A stretch of DNA of 64,000 bases. Source: Haloarchaeobius litoreus. Its GTDB lineage: Archaea; Halobacteriota; Halobacteria; Halobacteriales; Natrialbaceae. Under the pieces are notes generated by a model. That model worked only from the letters and a program-made list of their open reading frames with translations, was not told the DNA's origin and made no database searches. Position 1 is the first letter of the stretch. Every line of letters starts with the position of its first letter. Below, piece after piece: positions 25,787-34,227 of this stretch. A program made the position numbers and the translations under genes. The stretch is taken from assembly GCF_024495425.1 (NCBI RefSeq), contig NZ_JANHJR010000004.1:62001-126000 (forward strand), written 5' to 3'.

Positions 25787-26776
25787 ATGGCAACTAGAGA
25801 CATTTACGAAACTGGCTTCGACGAAGACGTCCGAACGGAGTCGAGTGCGAACCAATGCCCCGAGTGCGACGGCCACGTCACCACGAACGCAGTCGAAACG
25901 GTCTGCGAACACTGTGACCCGGTCATCGATGCACAGCGCATCGATCACGGGTCGGAATGGCGGGCGTATGACGATGAGAAGTGCGAACGAACGGGCGGCC
26001 CACTCACTGCGGCCCGCCACGATCGCGGTCTGTCGACAGAGATCGGTCGCGGCACCGACGCGAAGGGGAACGAGATCTCCTGGCAGAAGCGGCGGAGACT
26101 CACACGGATGCGCGGTGAACAGACCCGTGGTCGCTGGCGGTCGAAAGCGGAACGGAATCTCGCACACGGGCTGGGCGAGGTGCGCCGGTTGGCAAGTGCG
26201 CTCGAACTATCCGACTCAGTCCGTGACCAACCGTGTCAGCTCTTCCGGAGCGCCCAGAACGAAGATTTGCTTCGTGGCAGGTCCATCGAGGCCATCGCCG
26301 CTGCCAGCATCTACGGGGCCTGTCGGTGTAACGGTCTTTCGCGGTTAGTGGACGACGTGAGCGAGATGGCCCGCGTGGCGGAGTCACGGGTCACGAACGC
26401 GTACAAAACGCTGAACGAAGAGCTGGGCCTCCCCGCTGAGCCCGTCTCCCCCAGTATGTTCGTGCCGCGCCTCGCGTCGGACCTCGAGTGTCCGAACGAG
26501 ATCCGACAGCAGGCCCGAGCCCTCGCAGAACAGGCCGAGAAGTGCGGCGTGACGACGGGCGTCCATCCGGCCGGGTTCGCAGCGGCCTGTCTCTACAAGG
26601 CCGGTCGCGAAGAGGGCCGATTTCTGATGCAATCCGAAGCTGCAGAAGCCGCCAACATCTCACAATCAACGGTTCGGACCCATCGAGACACATTACAACA
26701 GCTGAACGGTGGACAAAGAGTGGGCCCAAAGAGCACTACACAGAAACGAGAGGCATCTGCAGAAAGCAGAGGTTAG
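25787..26776 (+). CDS. tfb: transcription initiation factor TFIIB paralogue 2
   Basis: The ATG at 25787 aligns with the start of paralogue 1. The zinc-ribbon Cys residues are C24, C27, C40 and C43. The finger region reads ARHDRGLSTEIGRGTDAKGN, and both cyclin folds are present, followed by a 30-residue polar tail absent from paralogue 1. The two proteins are clearly similar throughout but far from identical, so the duplication is not recent. A GGGTG dyad precedes it too, pointing to shared control. Confidence 0.9.
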   Translation: MATRDIYETGFDEDVRTESSANQCPECDGHVTTNAVETVCEHCDPVIDAQRIDHGSEWRAYDDEKCERTGGPLTAARHDRGLSTEIGRGTDAKGNEISWQKRRRLTRMRGEQTRGRWRSKAERNLAHGLGEVRRLASALELSDSVRDQPCQLFRSAQNEDLLRGRSIEAIAAASIYGACRCNGLSRLVDDVSEMARVAESRVTNAYKTLNEELGLPAEPVSPSMFVPRLASDLECPNEIRQQARALAEQAEKCGVTTGVHPAGFAAACLYKAGREEGRFLMQSEAAEAANISQSTVRTHRDTLQQLNGGQRVGPKSTTQKREASAESRG

Positions 26777-26804
26777 ATATGCATTGTAACAAAGGATATC
26801 GATA

Positions 26805-27355
26805 ATGGACGAAGAATCGGAGTCAATCAGCTATTTGTCGGCTGCTGATATCCGTGACATCCACGAGTTGATCGTGGAGTCAAATGCGGTGACGACCGCT
26901 GGTATCTCTTCGCCAGGCGATATCGAATACGCCGTTGAACATATTCAGGAAGGCCATTTCGGTCAGGTGCCCGAGTCGCTCCACGAGTAGGCATATCAGC
27001 TGCTGCGGCTCATTGCGGCGAATCATCCATTCGTCGATGGCAACAAGCGAACGGCGCTTATGTCGACCCGAATTTTTTACGCGTTGAATGGCCCCGCTTT
27101 GACTACAATCGGGAAATCAAAGAGATCCTGAAAGCGCTCGCGACAGATGAGAGCAGTGTCAATGAGGACGACGTGATCGAGTATCTACGAACACACACAG
27201 AGCTGCTCGCTCCGGAGTACGAGGCAACCATCAACCTGTGGCTGTCACGCATCGAAGGCACAGATCAGCTACCCAGAGGTTCCAAGCACGACACAGGCGA
27301 CGATGAACAACACGAACCCGACGATTATGACCACGAATCCCATAGTGAGAACTAA
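26805..27355 (+). pseudogene. Doc/Fic-type toxin, inactivated
   Basis: The frame starts MDEESESISYLSAADIRDIH and hits a TAG at 26988. It resumes without a break in similarity (AYQLLRLIAANHPFVDGNKR) with the Fic motif HPFVDGNKRT. Near 27095 a one-base loss shifts the frame, after which RFDYNREIKEILKALATDES and the tail to 27355 complete the protein. Two independent lesions show it is dead. Intact Doc toxins phosphorylate EF-Tu or AMPylate targets. No antitoxin gene was found just upstream. Confidence 0.8.
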
Positions 27356-27357
27356 GT

Positions 27358-27495
27358 ATGGCCGCCGAAAGTGACCAGCCCGAAATCCCCGATGAGATGT
27401 CCCCCAAGGAGGCGCGGCAATATCTCATTCGGTTCCTCGGCCGGCAGGACCTCGACGAGCATGAGGAAATCTACGACGAACTCGCGACCGAGTAG
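27358..27495 (+). CDS. 45-residue acidic protein downstream of the dead Doc gene
   Basis: The frame from ATG 27358 to TAG 27495 encodes MAAESDQPEIPDEMSPKEAR, then QYLIRFLGRQDLDEHEEIYD and a short end. It starts 2 bp after the Doc remnant and is helical and acidic. It could be a leftover antitoxin or an unrelated small protein. Similar composition to the neighbours supports coding. Confidence 0.45.
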   Translation: MAAESDQPEIPDEMSPKEARQYLIRFLGRQDLDEHEEIYDELATE

Positions 27496-27634
27496 GACTC
27501 CCTCCAAGCTGTGGGTTCCACGTAGTCCTACAACAGTATCGTGGCCTCTCTCAGAGTGAGGCCGTTCCGATCCGGAGCGAAAGCGAGATCGACGTATCGG
27601 TTTTCTCGTTCGCACTGGAACATCGTCCACGCAC

Positions 27635-28456
27635 ATGGAGTTAAATGAGGACACGGTTCGAGATGTCTGCACGGACGCGGTCTTCGAACGTGGCGAACGA
27701 TACCTCGCGGATGGTCGTATCCACGAGATTAACCGCGTCGACAGCACCGTCACCGCCGTCGTGAGCGGCAGCCGTCAGTACGATGTTCGTGTTGGCCTCG
27801 CCACCGACGGGTTTGCCCCGTGGTGCGATTGTCCGTACGACGGGTCGGGAGCGTGCAAGCACGTCGTCGCCGTGTTGCTCCGGTGTGTTGACGACCCACT
27901 GCCAGATGAAGGCGATCAACTCGACGCCGCACTTGACGGCGCCGACGCAGACGAACTCCGCGCGTTCCTGCGTGACGAACTCGCGACCGATGCGAATCTC
28001 CGCGATCGGTTTCTCGCCCGAGTCGGCGAGCCGACGAGACAGTCAGTCGACGAGCTTCGCACCTCGATCGACAGGCGGTTCGAAGAGACGAACCCTGAGT
28101 ACCACGTCGTCTTCGAGCCCATCGACTTCACGGAGTGGTTCGATCTCGCGAACGAGTACCGCGAACAGGGGCGGTACGCGTCGGCGGCGACCGTCTATCG
28201 GGCCCTCGTCGAGTCGCTCGACGACAACATGGAGCGCGTCGACGGCGTCTACGACCACTTCTCGAGTGCGTTCAGACGGGCACTCGACGGGTACGTCGAC
28301 TGTGTCGCGGCCGCGGAGCGTGACGCTGCTGCCGTCACTGACGCCGTCGCGTTCCTCGACGATCGGGCGATGTCGGGAACGCCGTTCCTCGCGGAACACT
28401 TCGAGAAGGCCGCGGTCGACCTCCGGGAAAAGGCGGATGAGCAGTCCTGCGAGTAG
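27635..28456 (+). CDS. SWIM zinc-finger protein with helical C-terminal domain
   Basis: The N-terminal 90 residues carry the SWIM layout: FERGERYLADGRIHEI, then WCDCPYDGSGACKHVVAVLL, giving the CxCx(n)CxH zinc site. Residues 100-270 are helical and contain a TPR-like unit (WFDLANEYREQGRYASAATVYRALVES, in part). The protein is likely a DNA- or protein-binding adapter in the cytoplasm. It is separate from, and unlike, the shorter SWIM protein at 22.6 kb. It converges with the gene at 28493. Confidence 0.8.
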   Translation: MELNEDTVRDVCTDAVFERGERYLADGRIHEINRVDSTVTAVVSGSRQYDVRVGLATDGFAPWCDCPYDGSGACKHVVAVLLRCVDDPLPDEGDQLDAALDGADADELRAFLRDELATDANLRDRFLARVGEPTRQSVDELRTSIDRRFEETNPEYHVVFEPIDFTEWFDLANEYREQGRYASAATVYRALVESLDDNMERVDGVYDHFSSAFRRALDGYVDCVAAAERDAAAVTDAVAFLDDRAMSGTPFLAEHFEKAAVDLREKADEQSCE

Positions 28457-28492
28457 CTGTGTCGCCCTTGATGACGCCCGCGAGTTCGAAGA

Positions 28493-29053
28493 TTACGAGA
28501 AGTAGTTTGTGTCGCGGTCAGCCACGTTGATCCGCTGTTCGCGAGCGGCTTCGACGTCGGAGTAGAGCGTCAACGCGTGCTTGATGAGCCGTCGGTCTTC
28601 CAGATTCTCTTCCCAGCGCGTAATCACGTCACGGCGTTCGTGAAGTTCGCCACTTGCGAGTTCGCCGTCGGCGAGCGACTGTTCGAGCTCCTCCCACGTC
28701 TCGACGTCGTAAGTCGCCTGCCACGCCTCGATCTCCTCGGTAATCGCGGCCAATTCGTTCCGCAGCTCCTCGCGGGTGTTCTCCTCGATGAGCGTGCGGA
28801 TTTCCTCGAAGAGCAAGCGCGTGTAGTCCGGCTGGTAGCGCGTGGTCTCGCCGGCCTCGACACGGCGCAGCTGGCCCTGGTCGACAAGACCCTGGAGTTC
28901 CTCGTTGGTCGTACTCCAGGCGGCGTCGGCCTGCTCGCTGATCCAGTTGACCGATCGCGGTTCGCGAAGCGTCTCGGCGACCGCTCGAATACGGTCGCGG
29001 GCGCTCATCGACTCAGTCCACGACTGGACCCCATCTCGCGAGGATTCGGACAT
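28493..29053 (-). CDS. DUF7342-like winged-helix regulator
   Basis: The ATG at 29053 (MSESSRDGVQSWTESMSARD) is preferred to a Met at 29191, whose extra residues fall in AT-richer upstream sequence. Residues 18-75 form a winged helix (RIRAVAETLREPRSVNWISE, then TTNEELQGLVDQGQLRRVEAGE). A long coiled coil follows (EIRTLIEENTREELRNELAA and on). This is the usual layout of a haloarchaeal regulator family. Targets unknown. Confidence 0.7.
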   Translation of the reverse strand: MSESSRDGVQSWTESMSARDRIRAVAETLREPRSVNWISEQADAAWSTTNEELQGLVDQGQLRRVEAGETTRYQPDYTRLLFEEIRTLIEENTREELRNELAAITEEIEAWQATYDVETWEELEQSLADGELASGELHERRDVITRWEENLEDRRLIKHALTLYSDVEAAREQRINVADRDTNYFS

Positions 29054-29193
29054 GCTTGGCACCTCTTGCGACAGTATTGGAGCTGGGCTCGCATATATGT
29101 TTGAACTCTCTCGCATAATCAAGAGTTCGTTGCGAGCGAAGGAGTCCGGACGTTGAAATGCGATACCGACAAAAGCTGTAAGTACACTCATGG

Positions 29194-29529
29194 CTAAAGC
29201 TGTGGGTTTTCAGCATGGACTCCCGCTCTAACCGAATCCGGTACGGGTTTTACACCGTGCGCGTTCAGCATCCCGCTGTTCAAGCGTACATCTACGGGTG
29301 AGCCTCCCTCGCCCCCGGTTTGGTTGCGAAGGAGTCTGTATCCGATGTTCTTGGCTGCGTTGTAGTCCGCGTGTTTTTCGTACCCACAGGACTGACAGCA
29401 GAACGTGTCCTGCGACGGGCGGTTGTCCTCGCGGGTGAACCCGCACGATGAGCACCGCCGAAAAGTGTTCTTCGGGTCCACGTGCTCAACCTGAATCCCG
29501 CGTTCCTCGACCAGACGGCCGGCTCCCAA
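29194..29529 (-). pseudogene. C-terminal remnant of an IS1341-type TnpB
   Basis: The 111-residue frame keeps the TnpB zinc ribbon ([11 protein letters not shown]...CQSCGY) and the final RuvC-motif segment [15 protein letters not shown]. The N-terminal three quarters, including the first two catalytic acidic residues, are gone. Downstream sequence to about 29160 looks like the element's right end. It is a different family member from the remnant at 10.2 kb. Confidence 0.8.
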
Positions 29530-29634
29530 CGACCACAGGGTAGATTCCCATCCTATTCGTCGGAATCGCTCTTCTGTTACTGGTTAGTGTGGCGGCACAC
29601 TAGGCTTTTCAGGGCCGGCCACATATCGGGAGGT

Positions 29635-29886
29635 ATGAGCAGCGACAGAATCGACGCCGAAAGCAAAGTGTCTGGAAACCAAGCGAATATCCCCGCCCGG
29701 ATTCGGCGTGAACTCGAAATCGACGATGGTGACCAACTCCGCTGGCAGGTCGAAGACGACGGGAGCATCCGAGTGCAGGTCATCCAACAGCAGACAGGCA
29801 CGTTCGCCGATTTCGACGGCTACGCTGGTGAGGAGCCGACTGATGTAACGAGCGATCACGACGCCTGGGGCGTCGACGTCGAATAA
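29635..29886 (+). CDS. AbrB-type antitoxin (VapB-like)
   Basis: The ATG at 29635 follows GGGAGG and gives 83 residues. The swapped-hairpin fold is visible: AESKVSGNQANIPARIRREL, EIDDGDQLRWQVEDDGSIRVQV. An acidic tail that could cover the toxin follows. The stop abuts the PIN gene. Such proteins bind their own operator and block the paired VapC. Confidence 0.8.
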   Translation: MSSDRIDAESKVSGNQANIPARIRRELEIDDGDQLRWQVEDDGSIRVQVIQQQTGTFADFDGYAGEEPTDVTSDHDAWGVDVE

Positions 29887-30321
29887 ATGCCCCGTGCACT
29901 CATCGATACAACAGTCCTCTTTGCTGCCGCATACCGACGAGATAGTTCACACGATGCCGCGCTTCCCATGCTCCAGGGCATCGACAAAGGAACGCTCCCG
30001 GAGGCAGTCGTCCTCGACTACGTGCTCGCGGAAACACTCAACGGCCTCACGACTCACGCCGGCCACGACGCCGCTGTCGATCTTCTCGATCGCATCGAAG
30101 AAAACGCCCGCTTCCACATCGACTCACTCACCACCGACGCCCTCGCGACAGGGAAGGCCCTCTTTCGACAACACGAACCGCTTTCCTTCGTCGACGCCTG
30201 CATTGTCGCGTATATGCAAACAGAGGGGCTCGGCTACCTGTATGCGTTTGACGACGATTTTGACGCTGTCGAGGATGTCTATCGGCTCGATACAGCAACG
30301 AATCCCTACGACCCAAACTGA
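29887..30321 (+). CDS. PIN-domain ribonuclease toxin (VapC-like)
   Basis: The 144-residue protein has the acidic PIN residues in order: LIDTTVLFAAA (D7), VLAETLNGLTTH (E49), LSFVDACIVAYM (D102) and YAFDDDFDAV. VapC toxins cut tRNA or rRNA with Mg2+. It starts directly after the AbrB-type gene, a complete VapBC pair that probably stabilises the replicon. Confidence 0.85.
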   Translation: MPRALIDTTVLFAAAYRRDSSHDAALPMLQGIDKGTLPEAVVLDYVLAETLNGLTTHAGHDAAVDLLDRIEENARFHIDSLTTDALATGKALFRQHEPLSFVDACIVAYMQTEGLGYLYAFDDDFDAVEDVYRLDTATNPYDPN

Positions 30322-30645
30322 CGCCGGCTGACGCCACGGCTGGCGATAACGTTCGGTCTCAGGATAGTCGCACCTCGTAGTCAGCCATCAGCTCCTGGAA
30401 CTCGTCCCACTCCGGGAGCCGGTCTTCGTCTCTCGTCAGCATATTTTCAAAGTGAATCTTATCGATTGTGATAGGGGTCGGTCTTCGTCTCCCACCTTCA
30501 TAATTTCAATATACATCGTGCTAATTTAAATGTCTGTGGAAACCGTCTACCGGATTAAATCTGCCTGGTCCAGGGGGTAGAAGTTGTTTGCAAGGGAGCG
30601 CTGGAGAAGACGTGATACCCCGCGCAAAATCAAATTCCTGGGCGG

Positions 30646-31196
30646 ACTCCCTGTTTGCGAGATGAAATTGGTGTGATTTGAATCCAGGCTGGTCCTGTAA
30701 CAGAATCATTTGTACCACTCCCTGTGTCCAGTTCGGGTGACGTCGCAATCGTTGATTCGACTCCTGCGTTGACTGAGACGATAGGGGTGGTGCAGGACTT
30801 GGAGAGCAATTGGTCTGATACCCTCCCTCCCCGTGTGCGAGATGAAATGGAGAAATGAGTGGTGAGGTCGATCCGTCGTTAGTGCATACACGGCCACCTC
30901 AGTCGGTTTGAAGCGGAAAAAACGAGTGGGTAGACCATTTTTATAACGAAATCAACAGTATTGAAAGGCATTGTATCAGATATTTTATCTCTATTTGTGG
31001 CGGAGGTAAGCTCTAGTACGGGTTTCGTTGGCCCTATATAATTATAAACTTTCCCATATTAAATTATCGTGTTTTTATCGCCCATTCAAATGTTCTATCC
31101 GCTGATTTCGAGACAATCCCGGGTTTTACGGTCTTACTGTTCACTACCCACCCCCCTGTACTGTTCACGATTTCATCTCGCACACGGGGGGAGGGT
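30646..31196. other. origin-like array 1: inverted boxes flanking AT-rich DNA
   Basis: Boxes at 30646-30668 and 30821-30848 read C-rich then TGCGAGATGAAAT. A box at 31171-31196 reads the opposite way, ATTTCATCTCGCACACGGGG. The last two share 20 identical bases. Between them, about 30940-31090 is strongly AT-rich. C/G-rich ends point outward, as in archaeal origin recognition boxes around a DNA unwinding element. No initiator gene is next to it. The gap 30322-31354 has no convincing gene. Confidence 0.55.
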
Positions 31197-31354
31197 GTTC
31201 CAGTTTCATCTGGTGCCTAGATGATGGACCGGTGGAGTCAGTTGTTGAGTCGCCACTGACGTGCCCTCGGGGCGAGTCCGATGGCAAACCCGCCAGATCG
31301 AAAACAGACCTCATCAAGCCTCCCGATTAAATTGCTCGATGAAGAAATAGAAGT

Positions 31355-32173
31355 ATGGACAAGCAGTCGGCTGTCTCACACGCGAAAACGGTCAAGACTG
31401 TCTTCAGCGAAAAGAACGTGACTTTCCTCGCAGGGAGTATCGCCTACAGCGCGTTCGTTTCGCTCGTTCCGCTGGTTATGTTCACCCTCCTCGCTGTATC
31501 CGTATTCGGCGCTCCTGACCTGCAAGAACAGATCATCGAGGTCACCACAAACAGTGTCTCCCCGTCGGTCGGAGGCGTTATCGAGGTGATGATTGAACAA
31601 GAACAAGACGCTGGTGCCGGGTCGACCGTTAGTGCATCACTCATAGGGGTGCTCACGCTCGTTTGGGGGGCGATCAAGGTATTCCGTGGGCTCGATACAG
31701 CGTTTTCAGAGATCTATGAAACGACCACGCAGGAATCGTTCGTCGGTCAGACCAAGAAGGGACTGCTAATGCTTGTCACGCTTACGCTGGGGATCATCGC
31801 GATGGTCGGAACCACCAGCATCGTCGCGCTCCTCTCATCGATTCCTTTCATTGGGGTCCTGGTCCCGGTGCTACTTTTCGTTGGCCTCGTCGCCGCGTTC
31901 TTCCCGATGTACTACCTGTTTCCAGACATCGACATGGAGCCGCGGGATGTGCTTCCGGGGACAGTCGTTGGGGCCGTCGGCTGGGTGATTCTACAGGTTT
32001 TGTTCCAAGTGTACGTCTCGGTGAGCGGGGGCGGCGGTAATCTCATAGCGAGCATTCTGCTATTGGTCACCTGGCTGTACTTCGGCGGCGTTGTCCTGCT
32101 GCTGGGTGCCGTGGTCAACGCGATTGCTATTGACCGTCCTGCCGGGCCCGTCGAAGCGAGTGACACCGCCTAA
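31355..32173 (+). CDS. YihY/BrkB-family membrane protein
   Basis: The 272-residue protein has about six hydrophobic segments and the family pattern FLAGSIAYSAFVSLVPLVMF near the N-terminus, GVLTLVWGAIKVFRGLDTAF in the middle and YYLFPDIDMEPRDVLPGTVV later. The family is widespread in haloarchaea. A transport role has been proposed, but no substrate is established. The gene lies between two origin-like arrays and is the only protein gene in 30.3-34.2 kb. Confidence 0.8.
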   Translation: MDKQSAVSHAKTVKTVFSEKNVTFLAGSIAYSAFVSLVPLVMFTLLAVSVFGAPDLQEQIIEVTTNSVSPSVGGVIEVMIEQEQDAGAGSTVSASLIGVLTLVWGAIKVFRGLDTAFSEIYETTTQESFVGQTKKGLLMLVTLTLGIIAMVGTTSIVALLSSIPFIGVLVPVLLFVGLVAAFFPMYYLFPDIDMEPRDVLPGTVVGAVGWVILQVLFQVYVSVSGGGGNLIASILLLVTWLYFGGVVLLLGAVVNAIAIDRPAGPVEASDTA

Positions 32174-32436
32174 GCGCCCGCTCCAATTCTGAGCCGCGAC
32201 AAGGTTGGTGGTTGACCCCATACAGTTTGATGCGTCGGTGTCACCCGACTACGAGATGAAGCAGGGTTTGGTCGAGTACGTGGACTATTTCGGCCTGCGA
32301 TGGTCTCAGAGAACTGGAGGGCACAGTTCCTCTAGAAGTGGACGAGCGTCCGGCATGAAGCGTCTATGCAGATCTGATGAAGATGGGGGTGCTGGGTTGC
32401 TCTTCTACAGCACCATGGAGGCTTGAACTCCTCCCG

Positions 32437-32469
32437 GTGAACAAGTGAGCGTTCATAGAACTTGTTCAC
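32437..32469. repeat. 9-bp inverted repeat
   Basis: GTGAACAAG (32437-32445) and CTTGTTCAC (32461-32469) are exactly complementary, with a 15-bp spacer. It lies in the non-coding stretch 32174-32880 that precedes origin-like array 2; no gene was found there. Confidence 0.5.
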
Positions 32470-32883
32470 TAACCGTATTCATTGGCTATGTTCACCAACA
32501 GTTTGGTAGTACGCTGGAGTACGGCGTGGCGCCGTGTCATGAGTTCCTGCATTTCCTCGTATACTGCTCTATTCGAGCTTGTCCTGACCAGCCCGGATAT
32601 GGTCCTCTCTCACAAACTCGACTTCATCTGCCTGAGCATGTTCTTGACGAACCTCCTGACGTGCTGATGCGGTGTCCTAGGTAGCAATTGCAGCGCAATG
32701 TGGAACGACCTCCTCCTCCTCCTCGAGGGCGCCGTCGTGGTTCTTTGGCCCGTAGTAGTCACAACCCACGACTTCAGTCGTTGAGGGAAGTCGACCTGGA
32801 CAGCTCCCCCACCCCCGGGGACGTCCGCAAATATTCGATGTGTAGTCCGGCCTCAGGCTCGGTTGGTATCATGAATACGAGAC

Positions 32884-33312
32884 ACTCACACACCACCGTG
32901 CAAGTGTTCTTGACGATGACGAACGGTGGGGTGTCTGAAGTCAGGCAGTCCGGGTGCTTAAAGAAAAATGTTGTAAATACATACCAATCTGCAGTTCACT
33001 GTTAGAAGGGCTCTGTTTTGCAATTACCTTACACTGGAATCGGAGGATTCTACTTAATAATAAATTTTTATTGTAGGTGATTGTGTGGCCACTATTCTGA
33101 TAAATATTCTAACCGATTTGACCCAATCGTGATCAGCGACGGTGGAGCAGCAAGAGTACACACCCATGCCGCCCACATCGAAAACACTTGCACGGTGGTG
33201 TGTGAGTCTTGTACTTGAGACCGGATTGTACGAAAAAACACTTGCAGGGCGGTGTGTGGGGGTAGATGATTCCTGGGAATTTCTTGGTTCAGAACACTCG
33301 CAGGCTGGTGTG
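32884..33312. other. origin-like array 2: four iteron-like boxes around AT-rich DNA
   Basis: A 25-bp box at 32884-32908 is perfectly repeated in inverse orientation at 33183-33207. Two more direct copies follow at 33237-33263 and 33293-33312. The core is AACACTTGCA-GG-GGTGTG. The three right-hand boxes are spaced 54 and 56 bp, close to five helical turns. An AT-rich segment (about 33040-33110) lies between the opposed boxes. The sequence family is distinct from arrays 1 and 3. There are no spacers of CRISPR type. Confidence 0.65.
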
Positions 33313-33382
33313 ATTTATTTTGGACATGGGATAACAATCAATTTCGAAGCAGGTGCATGTGCACAATCGGGCGAAGTAAGCC

Positions 33383-33421
33383 TTAACCAACACTGTGTCC
33401 TTACCTGGGTGTGTTGGTTAA
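33383..33421. promoter_or_regulatory. TTAACCAACAC inverted repeat
   Basis: TTAACCAACAC (33383-33393) and GTGTTGGTTAA (33411-33421) are perfect complements with a 17-bp spacer. The half-site is the same as in the 1196-1226 palindrome, but the spacing is longer. It sits between origin-like arrays 2 and 3, with no gene directly downstream. Confidence 0.5.
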
Positions 33422-33539
33422 TATGTGCCTCTCTCATACAGTGGAGTCGGAAGTCCACACCGTGCGCTATTCTGAAAATCCAGAGTCGACGACAGTGACA
33501 CTACCGACGATGAACGTCGATCAATTCAACCAGATTGTA

Positions 33540-34197
33540 CCCACCCCCGGGGTTGTCCGCAATTCATCAACGTCTAACAGGGGAGGAGCCTCACTCTCCA
33601 CCTGGTCGACCAGAATCCGATTGAAAATATTAACTAGCTGGCTTCACCTGAGAACAACCTTGACTGATGCACTAGTCACTTCAGATCGCGTTTGCGCTGG
33701 CCGACTGAGGGCGCTCAGTCCAGCGACGAGGAGGAGGCAGATATCTCAACCCCCGCCCCCGGGGTTGTCCGCAATTCTATCATGGGAGCGTATGGGGATT
33801 GAAGCGATACAGTAATTATGGTACTTGAATAGCTGCAGTTTGAGATGGAAAACGGTGAGATAACTCCTCTATCTGTTACAATGAACTACGAGTAGAAAGA
33901 GTTATCAAATACGTTCCCCGCAATCGACTCTTTTCACATTGAATCTGCGTTTTTCCAGAAGTCAACCAAGTTGACCCAATTATCGGCACGACCCTGTTTC
34001 ATGAAAAATTGCGGACAACCCCGGGGGGCCGGGTGGAGTCCTCGATAAGCATGAATATACGTGGACCGACATCCTTCTCGGTCTGAGAAAACGAGAATCC
34101 CTTTCACATCGAGTCTCAAGTATCGTTAAAAAAATAACAATTCCGGACGGGGTGGGGGGCCATCCGGACAAATAAGACATTACGGACGCGGGGGGTT
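33540..34197. other. replication origin with ORBs upstream of orc1/cdc6 (array 3)
   Basis: The 20-bp core CCCCGGGGTTGTCCGCAATT occurs at 33545-33564 and 33757-33776, and inverted at 34007-34026. Diverged inverted boxes follow at about 34137-34165 and 34179-34197. An earlier variant lies at 32806-32832, and another downstream of the initiator gene at 35631-35653. AT-rich DNA spans about 33785-34000. Opposed boxes around AT-rich DNA next to orc1 is the standard haloarchaeal origin. The last box overlaps the orc1 promoter, so the initiator may repress itself. Confidence 0.85.
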
Positions 34198-34227
34198 TAT
34201 GTGGTTTGAATACACGAAATATGCACG

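Noticed and set aside
30359-30442. 27-residue minus-strand frame after VapC
   Set aside because: Too short, with no recognisable family; possibly a fragment of an old gene.
33005-33020. GGCTCTGTTTTGCAA as an IS6-type end
   Set aside because: Single occurrence without a partner end; it lies in the AT-rich flank of origin array 2.
33183-33312. Regular repeats that could be taken for a CRISPR array
   Set aside because: Only three direct copies, imperfect, with a fourth inverted; no cas genes nearby. The layout fits origin boxes better.
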